In this document: piece after piece, positions 44,840 through 56,888 of the stretch
Position numbering within the stretch: the stretch's first letter is position 1
How the letters are laid out: each line of letters opens with the position of its first letter
Assembly (NCBI GenBank): GCA_018806985.1
Contig: JADANN010000034.1
Span: 62,001 to 126,000, forward strand
Reading direction: 5' to 3'
Length of the DNA stretch: 64,000 nt
Source: Angiostrongylus vasorum
Lineage: Eukaryota; Nematoda; Chromadorea; Rhabditida; Metastrongylidae
Made by a program: the position numbers and the translations under genes
Notes under the pieces: generated by a model
Seen by the model: the letters and a program-made list of their open reading frames with translations, nothing else
The model's database searches: none
What the model was told of the DNA's origin: nothing

Positions 44840-46130
44840 AACATCTAGACAGCAAAGGAAAAAACGATATAAAGTACGAGAATAGAGACGCATAGGATAG
44901 AAAAGCATAGTGGGAGAGGATTTTGATGTAAAAGTCACTGTCCTCGCAGTGCATGCCCAAACACCAATGCGCCAACTTCTTAAGGCTTCTTCGGTAAATG
45001 CCAAAAATCCTAAAATGAAAAGGGAGACCATAATAAGTTCCTCCTCCTAAGTGGAATGTAGGTAAAAACGGTGAATTCTTCGAGAAGTTGTTAATAATGT
45101 GAGATAATTAATTATAACTTAGATTTTCATCTTTCTGTATGTGTTTTTGAAACGTTTGGCGTAGTAAATTGCAAGTTAATATACCCTTCAGGCTCTAAAG
45201 AAGACGGTACTGCAGTTGGTCAACGTCAGCTGCTGTTGTGTTGCTTGTGTGTTTGTTGTACGTAAATAAACGTATGCTATATAACACCCTCACAGTTGCT
45301 GAATAGAAAAACGATAGACTTCTCGTCAGTTCATATTCCTAGCCTTAGCTCCTCTATTCATTAGACTGTTAATAACTGGTGAACAAATTCACATTAATCG
45401 CTTTAGCAAATTTTGAAAGCAACACTTGTATAACAGCTCTAAATTGGTCCTCATTTTAACTGCGAATCATGTAGGACTCATCACAGTTTTTTGGAGAATG
45501 ATAATGTCGAATCGTTTCGCCGGATAAAAAGGCGCTGTAGATCCCATCCTGCTCCAGGAAAAGATAGTCGCCAAGAATCCAACTTTCTTGCAGATAATGC
45601 TAACCTGATGCTTTGCACACACTTGAAACATGTTTTTTCCTAAACATGCTGTTTTTCAACTACAGCTTCTTGCTGAAAACGTGGTTAGATTGTCCATAGC
45701 CAAGAAGTCGTGCATTTTCCACAAAAAATCTAATTCTAGTGCAGATTTCAGGTTTGTGTCCTCCTCTTAAGCATGCGTTCGACGAGGCACCCAAGCAATT
45801 CATTTTCGCATTAATAAAAGATGATCCCCGTGATAGCACCGCTCTAAAAAAAAGATATAGTCGACCATAAGAAATGTTTATATAGTTTCTATCATTTCTT
45901 GCAGATAGTTGAACAAGCATAGGCTCATGTTACTCATAACGCACAGATCGCTTGGTCGTAGAAAGGTACATGAATACGAAAAGTTGGTAGAGAAGTGGTA
46001 AAGACAATGAATGACGTTCCAAACAGAATGCGTCCTCAAGTTCATCTGAATGAGAAATTCTCGATTACTAGACTTGTACAAATATTGACTAACATTTGTG
46101 ATAAAATGACATACTGTTTCCATAAATAAT
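44840..46130. other. No gene recognised apart from a decayed ribozyme-like motif
   Basis: About 1.3 kb with short open stretches only. See the separate motif at 45189-45230. Confidence 0.45.
45189..45230 (+). ncRNA. Hammerhead-like motif, strongly decayed
   Basis: GGCT, CTAAAGA, a long unpaired region, then AACGTCAGC. Position and flanks (aataaacg downstream) resemble the other copies, but the core is not intact. Confidence 0.3.
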
Positions 46131-46135
46131 AAAGG

Positions 46136-46406
46136 ATAAAACTCTCGGCTTTGATCAATCCCTGAGGGATGTGCCATGCATTCGACCACATTAAGTATCG
46201 TTGGAGGTGAATGAATGCCTATCTGGCCTTTATAATGACTCCCGGTGGCCTACCGATGTATCGAGCCAGTGGTGCTATTCTCGCAGACAAGTCTGGTAAC
46301 AATTTGCCGATCCTGGTGGTATGGAGGGCTTGGTGGGCCATGGGTGCAGTGGTCGATTCCACGTGTGTGTCGCAGTGGTGCCTCCAACCACTGCGCCACA
46401 CGCGCC
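46136..46406 (-). repeat. tRNA-derived SINE family 1
   Basis: The right end is the tRNA-like head in complement (actgcgccacacgcgcccc). The central block is caatttgccgatcctggtgg, and the left tail is aaggataaaactctcggc. Confidence 0.85.
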
Positions 46407-46899
46407 CCTTTTTCTACCCCGTAGGTCAGTCAAAGTAGGTTATAAAGTAATTGCTGCTAAGCGCAACGCTTAGAAGAGGTATGAAAGATCACTTGGAGAC
46501 AATCTACAGAAAGAAATTGTTCATAAACTTATCAGTGAGCTCACCCCTTAAGGCTCGTTTCACTAGAAACGAAACATCTGGAGAAGCATAGTTTCGCTCA
46601 GCTAAAACTAGAAATTTTTTACGGCATGGTTTCTAAGTTGATGTCTATTGCATTACTATTTTTTTCAACACGAAATTCTCGAAAGGTTTAATCGGAGACA
46701 TTTTAGATAAAGTGCGTGGATGTTTGCACAATCGCAACTCTCAGTGCTAAACTTCTGAACAGTTTTAATTGTCGAAAAAATACTTACAGTTGCGCCGGAC
46801 CTGCACTATCGTGCCTGTATTGATTTCCAATTTATGTTTTCTGTTCCTAAGATAAATATCTTTTTCCAAGACCTAGTTTCTATTAAACTCGGTGCTAAC

Positions 46900-47560
46900 T
46901 GATAATCCGCTGTTTTTATTCGATGATCAAACACGGGGTTGGTGTTATAGAATTTATTAGCATGCAATAGCTGATATTCCAGCGATTTCGCTTTCTCAAA
47001 GACTGGAAAGATCAAATTGACATGTCTACTCAGCCACATACTTTCATAACTTTAGCAGATATGACTTAACAGATAAATTTGCATTCGCGTAATAAACACC
47101 GTTTTATTCGTTGTAGGTTTTCCAATTAAATGGTGGGGAGAGCTGCACAGCGTAATACGTGTGCAAGGACCGTGCTTGGGTCAGCTCATAGGATCATTCC
47201 CAGATATGGTATGAGGTTCCTTTTTCTACAAGACACTTCCCAGTAAAATCTTTTTTTTGAACCTTTGGAATTAATTCAAAGCGCGTCAAAAGTTTTTCCG
47301 CGCTGATGTTTTTGATTCCAGTGCGATGATAAGGACTTTTAGTTCGAAATTTTCTCCGTAATGTTTTTGCATCCTATGTGCATAGAGTGTCTGTTTCAAA
47401 TTTAAATTTGCCGACTAGGTGTTCTATTAGACGGAGACAGACTGATCTACACATTTCGCGAAGATATTCGTTCCCATATGCATTCCAAGAGAGGAGGTAC
47501 AGCGCAACCAAACTCGTTCAATCACCGTCTACCGTTGGCGCATACTATGCAATTTTTCGT
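46900..47560 (-). mobile_element. Penelope-like element remnant PLE-5
   Basis: Minus strand: degenerate GIY-YIG region (about 47550-47290). Its DNA parallels 53620-53800, including ccgactaggtgttct. Next come terminal-repeat sequence (ggagagctgcacagcgtaat near 47136) and a hammerhead-like motif (46969-47005). No RT is present. Confidence 0.65.
46969..47005 (-). ncRNA. Hammerhead-like motif with variant stem II
   Basis: Minus strand: GTCT, TTGAGAA, AGCG-aaat-CGCT, GGAA, TATC, AGC. Stem II is fully paired in a third sequence version. The core is damaged. Confidence 0.45.
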
Positions 47561-47579
47561 TATACCCAAAACGTCATAT

Positions 47580-47960
47580 CCTCCCAACCATTTACTGCCT
47601 CAACGTAGCTGAGAGGTGTTCCTGGGTGTCGCACTGCGATGTACAGAGGGGGATTCATCCACTGGCAGGTCTCCCAAGCTGAGAAGGAGTCCGGCGTTTC
47701 CATCAGGAAGCCTAGGAAGAGTAAACCAATACCAGGATCCACCACCGTCCTGATATCAAGCTTGTCGAATGGTGGCAAATCTCCCTCTGATCCACAAGGG
47801 CTGCGACTGCCTGTGGTGGTGAAGACCTAGGGCAGACTTTGGCCAGGCTGACCTTAAGATTCGAGGGAACAACAATGACTTAACCAGCAAATCTCCGAAA
47901 AATGGAGATTATGCTGGGGGCCCACACAACCATTGAAGACAGATCATTCAAGTATCAAGT
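47580..47960 (+). repeat. B repeat copy
   Basis: Begins gaggtgttcctgggtgtcgc, has gagtccggcgtttccatcag and ends near tgggggcccacacaaccatt. Not followed by RTE sequence. Confidence 0.75.
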
Positions 47961-49400
47961 TTCAAGTATTCAGACGGTCATATAGGCATCTGTTTATTGC
48001 ATATTCACTGACATAACAGTGATGATTCTAAAAAAGCAATAGAATAACATCACAAAATGAACTGAGCGAACTGAAGCTGGTTACATAAATGGATATTAAA
48101 CACTGATTGAAGCACTCAGTCGTTCTTGCGTTGTACAGAAGTTTGCTTTGCGGTAGCTGAAAGCCTTAAGTATAGCCTTGTTCTTCGGTATTGGATTCGG
48201 TGCTGTGTTGCATTCATACACTTAGGATGATGCAATGGTCAGTTTCGATTCCTCAAAATCAAATAGAACAGATGTGGTAAACGTTTTGAATATACAAATA
48301 CGTCATAATGCTAAGAATGATGGACCAAGGGAGTAAAACACGACTTCAGATAACACACTGACACGGCATACACATCTCAAGATACCTATCTCTCAGAAAC
48401 GCTCCTGGATTCTAGAGAAAAAAAAAGCGTTTTCAAGCACAGTAAGACAGTCAGAAACTGTCTTTTATAGCAGAGCACTGCTGAGTGAGGTCGCTTCCTT
48501 CGGTGATGATCCACTACAGAAGACCCGACACTATGTGAGCACGAAGATCACACCTACCTCTCAAGTGGAAGTGGTAGCCTCTAAGCGAGAGGTCTAGCGA
48601 GTATGGAAGATGAGGCAGAGTTATAGAGACCAGCTCATTCAACCTCTAGCACGTCGAATGAATAAAATGTCGGCACGCGTTATCGTGGAGAAGGATTGAT
48701 ACCCTACCGTCGAGGTGCAGTTGTTCAGGCTTCTAATGCATCTCGTCAATTTGCTCTGCTAGATGTACTACCCTGTCGCAGTCGTTCAACACGGATTTAG
48801 CAAACTGTGATCGATTAAACCGATGGTAAAGCACACAACAATAAGCATGACCTTTAGAGCACAATTTCGGCTACAGGAAATGCTGCGGAGCTCCATTGTG
48901 GTCCAATCACCGAGTCGATAGCCCAGTTGTCGTAGAGGTTCCATTTCTGGCACATCACAATACGGTGGACAAATGGGTCATTCTGCTTGGGCATATGAAG
49001 TGTCAACGATATCTCACAATTACCAGCCTACCGATACTCATTCAGTTCGTGGGGCATTCACTTGTCGAGTTTCTTCGACTTCCCAGTTTTCTGAAGATGT
49101 GTCGAAAACCCTTACAGCGAGTTTATCTGCAAGTACTGGAACAGTCGTTTTTATTTCCTCAAAGGATTACCTTCAGTTCACTGTCGTCAGAAGGATATTT
49201 TTGACCACCTTCGTCTTCAAAATCGTCTTCACTAGGACCGAGAATTTGAAGCGAAGGTTGAACAGTGCCAAGGTTAACAAATTGTTGGCCCGCATTTCAC
49301 TAATATTTTGACCAGATTGCATTGCGTAGGTCCAAATCAAATTCATGAAAATAAGCATGTCGAGATTTCCTGTTCGATATTTGCGACCCCACCCTCTAAA
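47960..49400. other. No gene recognised upstream of the RTE
   Basis: 1.4 kb without clear coding content. Part may be the RTE upstream region. An open stretch on the opposite strand (49173-49772) overlaps the RTE start and is probably a shadow. Confidence 0.4.
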
Positions 49401-49765
49401 CATCAAGTTATGACGAAGAAGAAGTCGAATTCTACTCATTCTGTGCTGCCTAAATTGCAAATGACTAAGGTGACGATCCGTAACTACAATGCAAGAACAC
49501 TTATATCTGAGTCGGCGATAAAAGACTTGATCATGGAAGCGAGGAAGATAAGGTGCGACCTCATCGGCCTGGCCGAGACATAACGATGCCAGCCATTCAA
49601 CACCGTATGTGAGAACGGCGAAGAATTGTTCCTCGAAACATGTAACAGTAGAGCAGTCGGCGGAGTATGTGTTCTCGTCAACTGGCCATGAACATCTAAT
49701 CATTCGAATAACTAACAACCCGAATAGGATGTTTACGATTAAAGAGATGTGGATCAATACCGGCT

Positions 49766-50023
49766 TTGACAATCTTCGTCTTTTACGCGCCTAAGTGTGA
49801 CGAGGAAGAAGACGAAGCGTTCTACATGAACGTTGAGAAGTTCTGCAGAGAAGGCCATACATTCTTCGAGGTCATTATTGGAGATTTTAACGCTAAGGTT
49901 GGACCCAGAAGAACGTCTGAAGAACGTACTATAAAGACCGAAAGTATTCGTGGCAACTCACAATTCCAGACCTCACCCCGAACTCTGGACGTAGGATTTC
50001 CTAATGGAGAGCACCACGACTAA
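49766..50023 (+). pseudogene. RTE endonuclease, central part
   Basis: FVFYAPKCDEEEDEAFY then EVIIGDFNAKVGPRRTSEE: the GDFNA catalytic block is intact. A frame change precedes it and a stop follows. Confidence 0.8.
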
Positions 50024-50848
50024 ATGGACCACATCACAGTAAATCGAAAGTTTTGCCCAGCCGATGCAGCTGTTCTCCTAAAATTCTAAACGAGACCAGA
50101 CCACCGCCTCCTTCTTGCAAGATTCCGTTTTCCGCAGAAAGGAGAAAAAAAGCCGCTTAATTAAAAAAACGAAGTTCGAAAACCGCTATAAACTGCGACT
50201 TATTCAACTCATTAGTCGCCTGTTGGGAAGATGCCGTTGTCGACGAGGAGTACGATCGGTTCATTCAATATCTTCACGTTAGCGCTATGAAAGCTGAGAA
50301 TTCGAAAGTCACCAAGAGTCCTCTGTCTCCAGAAACACTCGAGCTGATGCACCAGCGTGGAATCGCACGAACTGCAGGCAACCGCGAACTAACGTCCGAA
50401 CTTACAAAAAAATGCAGACAAGCGGTAAAAGAAGGTCTCAAGGGGAGAAGAGCAGCAGTAATGGTCGAAGTTGCAGAGGTTTGGAAAAGCATTCGCAAAG
50501 CCCACCGAAGCTTCGCCAATTACAAGACCAAGATGATTGCACTCCAACGCCCAAAAAGGAATAGTTCCAGCGTCCAGAAAGGCAATCATTCACGAATACT
50601 ACTTATATCTCTTCGATAGCTCGTCCATCTTCCATCATATGAAATAAAGGAGGATGGATACGTTGTACCACGGGTTCTCCCTTCCGAAATCCGACATGCC
50701 ATTTCGTCGGAGAAAATTCGAACAGCTCCAGATCCGGATAGGAATAGATCTGAATACCTAAAGAACCTTCCGCCAGTCCTCATTAACACATTGGCTCGGC
50801 TCTTCACACGTCACCTCTCTGAATATAAGTTGGAAGACCAGCAAGATC

Positions 50849-51085
50849 GTGTTATTGTTCAATAAGAGAGACGTACACGATATCGGCAACTATCGCCCAA
50901 TTTGCTTGGTGTCTGTCCTCTACAAACTTTTCACTCGAGTCACCCTAAAGAGAATTGACAGAACACTGGACGAAGGACAGCCATGTGAGCAAGTAGGGTT
51001 TCGAAAAGGATTTAATACGATGGACCACATCCACACGATAAAGAGACTCATTGAAGTATCGCGAGAGTGCGGAAGATCGCTCTGA
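50849..51085 (+). pseudogene. RTE reverse transcriptase, N-terminal domain
   Basis: IGNYRPICLVSVLYKLFTRV and EGQPCEQVGFRKGFNTMDHI are the opening motifs of the RTE RT. A TGA at 51083 interrupts, and the frame continues downstream (TSIDLKDFDSIE). Confidence 0.85.
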
Positions 51086-52179
51086 CTCACTTCAATTGAT
51101 TTGAAGGACTTTGACTCAATTGAGATAGAAGCAGCCATGGAAGCCCTTGATTATCAGCGAGTCCATAATCAGTATATAAAGATTCTCCATGAGCTGTACA
51201 AAAATTTCATAAACGAGATATCACCATATTACCAACGATATTACCACTGACGTCATAAGAGGCGTTACGCAAGGCGATACCATCTCGCCAAATTGTTCAC
51301 CGACATCCACGAGAACGTCATGCTTACCTTGGAATGGGACAACACGGGAGTGAAAATCCAGGATTGGCAATTACATCGTTTTCGCTTTGCTGAAGACATC
51401 GTCCTTATAACATCAAACAGCCAAACAGAATGAATGCTTGCAGACTTTGATAAAGCTTGTGGAAAGATTGGTCTTCGACTGAATTTCATAAAAACGATGT
51501 TCATGAGAGGCGGATTGGTATTGTATGCCGCATTCACTCTCAACGGAACGAATATCTCCGAATGCTCCAGTTCTGTCCATCTAGGTAAATAAATCAACAT
51601 GATGAACGACTTAGCCCTAGAGGTGAGCAGAAAGAAACGAGCGGCTTGAGGAGCTTTCAAGAGCATCGAGGATGTAGTGAAGAGAACAAAGAACACTTAA
51701 CTCGGTGCACAACATTTCGACTTCACAATACTTCCTACCTTAGCGTATTCGTTGGTAACCTGGTCGCTGCTTATGCATATTGAAAAAACACTCAGCGTTG
51801 TTGAACGCGCAATAGAAAAAGGGGGATGCTAGAAGTATCCCGTTTCACGCAAATAAAGGAAGGGATTCGAAGCTCCCAACTGCGTCAACGATGAAAAATC
51901 AAAGATGCCCTGTACGACAAGCGGTCGAAGATAAGGTGGGCGATACACGTAGTGCGTGTGAATGACAACCGATGGAGAACAGCCGTTAGTGACTAGATTC
52001 CTCGGAATGTCAATCAAATGCACTGCAGGAAGACCACCAACCTGATGGTCAGCGTTCTTCACGAAAAGCCTAGAAGAAAGATATGATGCTCAATGAGTCT
52101 CTGGAGCGAGCAAAACCCACTGGGCTACTCTTGCATGCGACAAGAAAAAATGGGAGATTTACTCGCGTCCGCTCGAGTC

Positions 52180-53090
52180 ACTCGACGATCAACGGGGCTA
52201 CAATTGATACAGGTGACACCATTTAAACATCTAGCAAAAGCACAACTTACGACGTAACTAAATTGTGTGGAATAGAAATGCATATTATGAGCTTCCCAAT
52301 GATGCAGAGGGGGCAGTCTAGCATTCGAGAAAAACCTATATCTAAAAGGCATAAAAAGAAAAATGAGGTTAAAAGTCTGACGTCAAATTGCGAACAAACT
52401 AATATGAAGGTTTAACTCCACAAAAGTGTTATTCGCCGGAGGCCCACCTGGACTAAAATCCCCACGTGGCAAACACTCACGAAACAGCGACGAACTAATC
52501 ACTCTATGCTGCAACAATCTCTAGAACGAATCATTAACATCGCAGTTCATCACGCAGCTCAACTCACCAATTCCCTAGTTTATAACACATTTCTGTTGGC
52601 GCGGACTATCGTTGCAGCTTAAGGTCATCTTAAATGGATGAGCTTGAGCTGGAGTTCTCCGCTGCACAAATTTTTATGGCCCAAAACGCTGAGTCATTTT
52701 TTTTGTGCGAACTCGTCACACTAATAAATTTAGTAAGCATTTTTGACGAACACATCAGACGTCTCAGGAGATGCATCTACGATACTGATTACTACCTGCG
52801 TTCGTTGTACTTGCACAACATGGTAAAAGAAATGTCAGAGCATGTTCGACTAGGGAATTAAGCACCCACAATTTGGTAACCAAGGCACCTAACTGGTAAA
52901 TGAGACAACCACTAACCAGTGAGAAAACTTATATTCACTTAATATGTGGTAATGGAATACAAGTCTGATCAAGTAGAAGCAATGCGTACTATCTTCTTCC
53001 TTCACTTAATTGAATACTGCTTGTCATTCACTCCAAATCCTCTTCTCATAATGCCCATCTCATTCTCTCTATAAAACCAAGTAGTTATTG
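52180..53090. other. No gene recognised
   Basis: Contains an ATG-initiated open stretch of 75 codons at 52634-52861 (MDELELEFSAAQIFMAQNAE). It is acidic at the start and has no family that I recognise. It is the only candidate here and is weak. Confidence 0.3.
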
Positions 53091-53176
53091 ATTTTTATTG
53101 CGAAAATAATCCACATAGCTCTTTATATTCTTGTTGAGCAAACGCGATGTGTTACTTTATTCTTTATTCACGAACA

Positions 53177-53214
53177 AGCTGACTTTTTCGGTGGATTTCG
53201 CCTTCCTCAGAGCC
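53177..53214 (-). ncRNA. Hammerhead-like motif with intact core
   Basis: Minus strand: GGCT, CTGAGGA, AGGCG-aaat-CCACC, GAAA, then AAGTC with two extra A, AGC. It lies downstream of an endonuclease in the same direction, the expected PLE position. Confidence 0.55.
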
Positions 53215-53418
53215 TGGAAAGGTCAGGGTTGACAGTAATCTACTCAGCCAAACTCTTCCACAAGCAAACAGTGAAAATACTACACCAAGATTTCAATCAC
53301 ATTGAACACACAATAGTTCCTTTGCGCACTCACCGCTTTCTATGAGTCTTCCACTGAATACGTCACGTGGAGACCAACCGCGCAGAGTTCACATGGAAGC
53401 GTAATATGCCCCCTCCCA

Positions 53419-53871
53419 TCAAAATACCAGCCTTATATACTGCCCAATATCACGCGTGATAATGAGGCATTCTTCCCTGCGGTTCATTTTCGGATTCTTG
53501 GAATTAGTCCACAATGCTTCGGGAATTTCTAGCGCTTGTGCTTTCGACTCCTGCGCGATGATCGTCACTTCTACTTCAAAATCTTCCCCATTATGTCTCT
53601 GTGTCCTATGCGTGCCTAGTGGGATACTTGGTTTAACTTTAGATTTACCGACTAGGTGTTCTTTTATACAGATGCAGAGAGGTCTACCCGTTTCGCCAAT
53701 GTATTCGTCTCCACACGCTTCACAAGAGATCTGATAAACTGTATTAGAACTCATGCAATCATCTTCTCTATCGTTGGGGCAAATTATATAATTTTGCGTT
53801 TTACATAGACGGTTATACGGGCGGTTACGAACTAGCTGGCGTCTTAGAGGGCTCGGTGGCATTTCAATCAC
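53419..53871 (-). pseudogene. PLE GIY-YIG endonuclease domain
   Basis: 150 residues: ICPNDREDDCMSSNTVYQIS, then CEACGDEYIGETGRPLCICI, EHLVGK, PLGTHRTQRHNGEDFEVEV, EALWTNSKNPKMNRREE. Present are TVY and YIG (the GIY-YIG pair), the conserved Arg of TGR, KEH, the catalytic-type Glu in EALW and the family NPKMN. One position (CIC for CIR/CVR) departs from the usual PLE form. The Cys-rich lead is the zinc-binding part seen in PLE nucleases. Only the missing RT prevents calling it an intact gene. Confidence 0.85.
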
Positions 53872-54256
53872 AGTTACTGAATTCTGTAGACCGGCCTTTC
53901 TTAAGCAGCGTTTTATAGTTGCACTTAGTTCTTTTGAGACGAAGGACAGGATAAACGAGACCCTTATTAGCGCCAGAGTTATCGTTTCGGGGCTTTGGAT
54001 TTTCTCTACACCTATCCCGAGGAGCTACAGTTTCGTAGCCAATGGAAATGTCTACTTGCAACGCTGGTTTCCTGGATTCTTCCTTCTGCTCTTTTCTTGT
54101 GCACACACTGGTGGCGGTTCGAAACATATTTCTTACAAGCGTCTTTTTCGTGTGAGAGGGGTGAGAGGAGAGGTAATGAACCAAGATATTTTTTACTACT
54201 TGCCTTTCACTGAAACTTCGTAATGTAGCCGTCTTCGGACAGGTTAATTTGAACAC
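53864..54256 (-). pseudogene. PLE linker domain between RT and endonuclease
   Basis: 130 open residues with LTCPKTATL, NILVHYLSSHPSHTKKTLVR and NMFRTATSVC. These blocks align with the decayed copies at 6559-6933 and 18866-19200. It is shifted one frame from the endonuclease. Confidence 0.75.
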
Positions 54257-54344
54257 TCAGAAATAGAAGCCAGTTTTTCTCTCGGTTTCTCTCGGATGAA
54301 CTTAATACTCTGACTGCTCATTCAGTAACGCCAAGCATTTGGCC

Positions 54345-54740
54345 ATTATTTCGCTTCGCCTGTCTCTCAGTTAGTTCTGTCGATCACTACCATCAGCAAT
54401 CACCCGTCAACGGGATTGATCTGGGGAGCCCACATCGGCATTGAATCCAGTTAATCTGAGGCTGATGGCGCTGATCGATAGAACTAGCTGAGAGACAGGC
54501 GAAACCAAGGACCGGCATGGTGTGGTGATGAACGCATTACTCCCCGGAAAGGACAATAGCGGGTTCGTTCCCCACCATTGACACCTGCGGTCGAGAGTTT
54601 TGCATATATCTCCCGCACCGTTGTGGTTATAATTACAATTAAATGGAAGAAAAACGTCCGCTCAAAAAAGGCCTTCCTCAGCTGTTGCATTTTCGGGACA
54701 ACTTTTTTCCTTCATAGAAATTGGCCCTCTTGGAGATAGA
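54345..54740. repeat. Inverted dimer of F repeat, left side shortened
   Basis: Same head-to-head joint as 37250-37835 (gttaatctgaggctgatggc near 54450). The right copy runs to about 54740, including the cgtccgctcaaaa block. The left copy is cut at about 54345. Confidence 0.8.
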
Positions 54741-54744
54741 TCGA

Positions 54745-54835
54745 GGAAGCTATGACCCCAGGCCAGATTCGAACCGCGATTACGCCTTCCAGGTGTTCAC
54801 GTGTCACCCACAGCACCACTGAGGCTCCTGTTTTG
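54745..54835 (-). repeat. tRNA-like sequence
   Basis: The complement has an A-box-like ctcagtggtgctgtgg and a perfect T-loop-like ggttcgaatc. The 5' and 3' ends do not form a clean acceptor stem, so it is more likely a SINE head or tRNA pseudogene than a functional tRNA. Confidence 0.35.
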
Positions 54836-55021
54836 CCTTTCTCTCAGACACTTTTTCCAGAATCGCCAGAGCCTGCCCTGGGCAACTAATTTTGCAAATA
54901 TCTCAGCATCATTCTGGTTGTATACCACAAGTTATTATGCTTATTTGCTGATTTGTTTAGTTGACAAAAAAGTTAACTGAATGAATTTCGATGATTAATG
55001 AACATAAAAAAAGTATAAACG

Positions 55022-55200
55022 GTGACGCTCTGACGTTGATTAAATTCCTGAGGAATGGGCCATGCCTTCGACTACATCACAAGCGTTTGAATGCATATTT
55101 GGGCTCTACAGTGACTCGCGGTAGCCTACCGATGAACCCATTCAGGGCGGCTACCTTCTCAGAGATGTCAGGTACCAATTTATAGATCCAATAGGATGGA
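55022..55200 (-). repeat. tRNA-derived SINE family 1, head missing
   Basis: The tail (acgctctgacgttgattaaa) and central part (ggtaccaatttatagatcc) are recognisable. The tRNA-like head is absent. Confidence 0.7.
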
Positions 55201-55299
55201 AGGATTGGTGTGCATACAAACTGCACACCAGCTTGCTAAAAGTGGTAGAAACTAGGCTGTCTGCATGCCGCTTTTTCTTCCTTATTCTTCAGTGTTCGT

Positions 55300-55660
55300 G
55301 GAAGCGGCGGATAGCACAGTGGTAGCGATGTCCGTCATCATGACCATGGTGCTAGTTCGATTCCGCCCTGTGCTAATCAAGCCTTTCATGCCTCCGGGGT
55401 CGGTAAATTGGTACCGGACTTCTCTGGGGAAAAAAATCGCTCTCTGCAATCCAACTGGGAACGCTCCAGCCCTGCTATCTTAGGAGCCTAGGGAAAATTG
55501 CTCAAACAGAATTTTACATTTAAAATGAAATGAAAATCCTCAAGCGACAACTGAAGCCACACATAAAGTTGGAAGATCTTCGTGGACAGTGGATTCGAGG
55601 AGACGAATCGAGTGTGAGAAGTGCTTGGATTCGCACAGTAGACGTGGAGACGGATCAAAC
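55300..55660 (+). repeat. tRNA-derived SINE, family 2
   Basis: The head has tagcacagtggtagcgatg and gctagttcgattccgccctg, a good A-box/B-box pair. The centre is gtcggtaaattggtaccgg. The tail region has gttggaagatcttcgtgga. Matches 30735-31080. Confidence 0.8.
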
Positions 55661-56115
55661 AAAACAAAACAGAAAAAAAAATTCTTCACTTCTCTCTCTT
55701 TAAAATATACTACTCTTATGCACTAAGTGATACACTCGTTTTCAGATCTCCTCACTGAAGTGTGTCGTCCAAGATTTCTTTTTTTTGAAAAAACGACCAT
55801 GACGATTTTTCCCATTGGGAAGAAATCTTTGTGTTCTACGAGAGAACATTTGTGCTGATGGCATTGGAGACAGAAAGAGGAGATTTTTTGGCAGCAAGGT
55901 AAAATCTGCTTGAGTGGGAAAGCAGGCTTCGATGTTTTCGAAGTCTGTTATTAAAACTTTCTTTCTCTACTCTTCTTTCTCCCTTCCTCCTTCTGCTCTC
56001 TCTTTCGAGGGGATTGCAAAAATTTGCAAGTACTCATAATTGCTCCAGTGCACGGAACTCTTTAGTAAAAGGCGAAAGATTTTTTCGGTTAAATGCACAG
56101 GAGCCAGAGATCCCA
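55660..56115. other. No gene recognised
   Basis: T- and A-rich stretch with purine/pyrimidine runs near 55940-56010. Nothing coding identified. Confidence 0.5.
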
Positions 56116-56119
56116 GAGA

Positions 56120-56480
56120 GCCCTCCCAACAGTTTCCCGCCTCATCGTAGCTATGAGGTGTTCTTGAGTGTCGGACTGTGATGTACAGCGGCAGATTCAT
56201 CCCTTAGCAAGGTCTCCCAAGCTGAGAAGGAGTCCGGCGTTTCCATCAGGAAGCCTAGTAAACCATTACCAGGATCCACCACCGTCGTTGTATTAAAGTC
56301 GCATGGTGGAAAATCTCCCTCTGATCCACAAAGGCTTCGATGGTGTTGAAGACCTGGAGCAGACTTTGGCCAGGCTCACCTCGGGATTCCAGGGAACCAA
56401 AACGGCTCAACCAGCAAGTCCCCAAAAAATGGAGGTTATGCCTGTCCTGCACAACCAGTGAGGACGGGCCATTCAAGTAT
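56120..56480 (+). repeat. B repeat copy
   Basis: Includes gagaaggagtccggcgtttc, a ccaccaccgtcgttg segment and the caaccagtgaggacgggcc end. Confidence 0.75.
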
Positions 56481-56608
56481 CCAATTATAATCAGTTTGGT
56501 TTGGATGTGTAGAAGTATATATTTGAAATTCGAAGAGTGGCAGTGAAAATGGTCGTTCTTCGGAAAACAGTCTACATGAATAAACCTTCCTATCTGACAA
56601 TATCACAG

Positions 56609-56888
56609 GGCGCGTGTGGCGCAGTGGTCGGAGGCACTCTGCAATACACACGTTGAATCGATCCCCGTTCCCATGGCCCACCGAGTCTTTCTTCCCTCCG
56701 CGGTCGGCAAATAGGTACCAGACTTGTCTAGGAGGATAGCAGCAGTGGCTCGATACATTGTTAGGCCAATGCGAGTCTTTGCAAAGGCCATATATGCATT
56801 CAGTCACCTCCAAACGATGCTTAATGAAGACGAGTGCATGGCACATCTCTCAGGGGATTGAACACGTCGAGAGCTTTTTTCTTTATCT
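56609..56888 (+). repeat. tRNA-derived SINE family 1
   Basis: The head gggcgcgtgtggcgcagtgg is intact. The B-box-like gaatcgatcccc, the centre caaataggtaccagacttg and the cgtcgagagctttttt tail follow. Confidence 0.9.

Larger units (their letters stand above)
49400..52170 (+). mobile_element. RTE non-LTR retrotransposon, most complete copy
   Basis: The endonuclease begins near 49463 (KVTIRNYNARTL, DLIGLAET with the catalytic Glu). IGDFNAKVGP is near 49880, and a DHITVN and RPDHRLLLARFRF end lies near 50030-50120. The RT runs from about 50850 to 51690 with IGNYRPICLVSVLYK, QVGFRKGFNTMDHI and FAEDIVLITS, where the family FADD reads FAED (51386-51397). The 3' end has RVNDNRW and GYSCMRQEK near 51950-52140. 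Several stops and shifts make it non-autonomous. Confidence 0.85.
53130..54320 (-). mobile_element. Penelope-like element PLE-4, 5' truncated, with terminal repeat
   Basis: Minus strand: linker (54256-53864), GIY-YIG (53871-53419), terminal repeat with a hammerhead-like motif (53177-53214). It is the best GIY-YIG copy in the window. The upstream side is cut near 54320 and an F dimer follows at 54345. Confidence 0.85.

Noticed and set aside
49173..49772. 199-codon open frame on the minus strand
   Set aside because: It overlaps the plus-strand RTE endonuclease start and has no recognisable motif. Probably a chance antisense frame.
54745..54835. Functional tRNA gene
   Set aside because: The T-loop is good, but the acceptor stem does not close and it lies in repeat debris. 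Kept only as a tRNA-like sequence.
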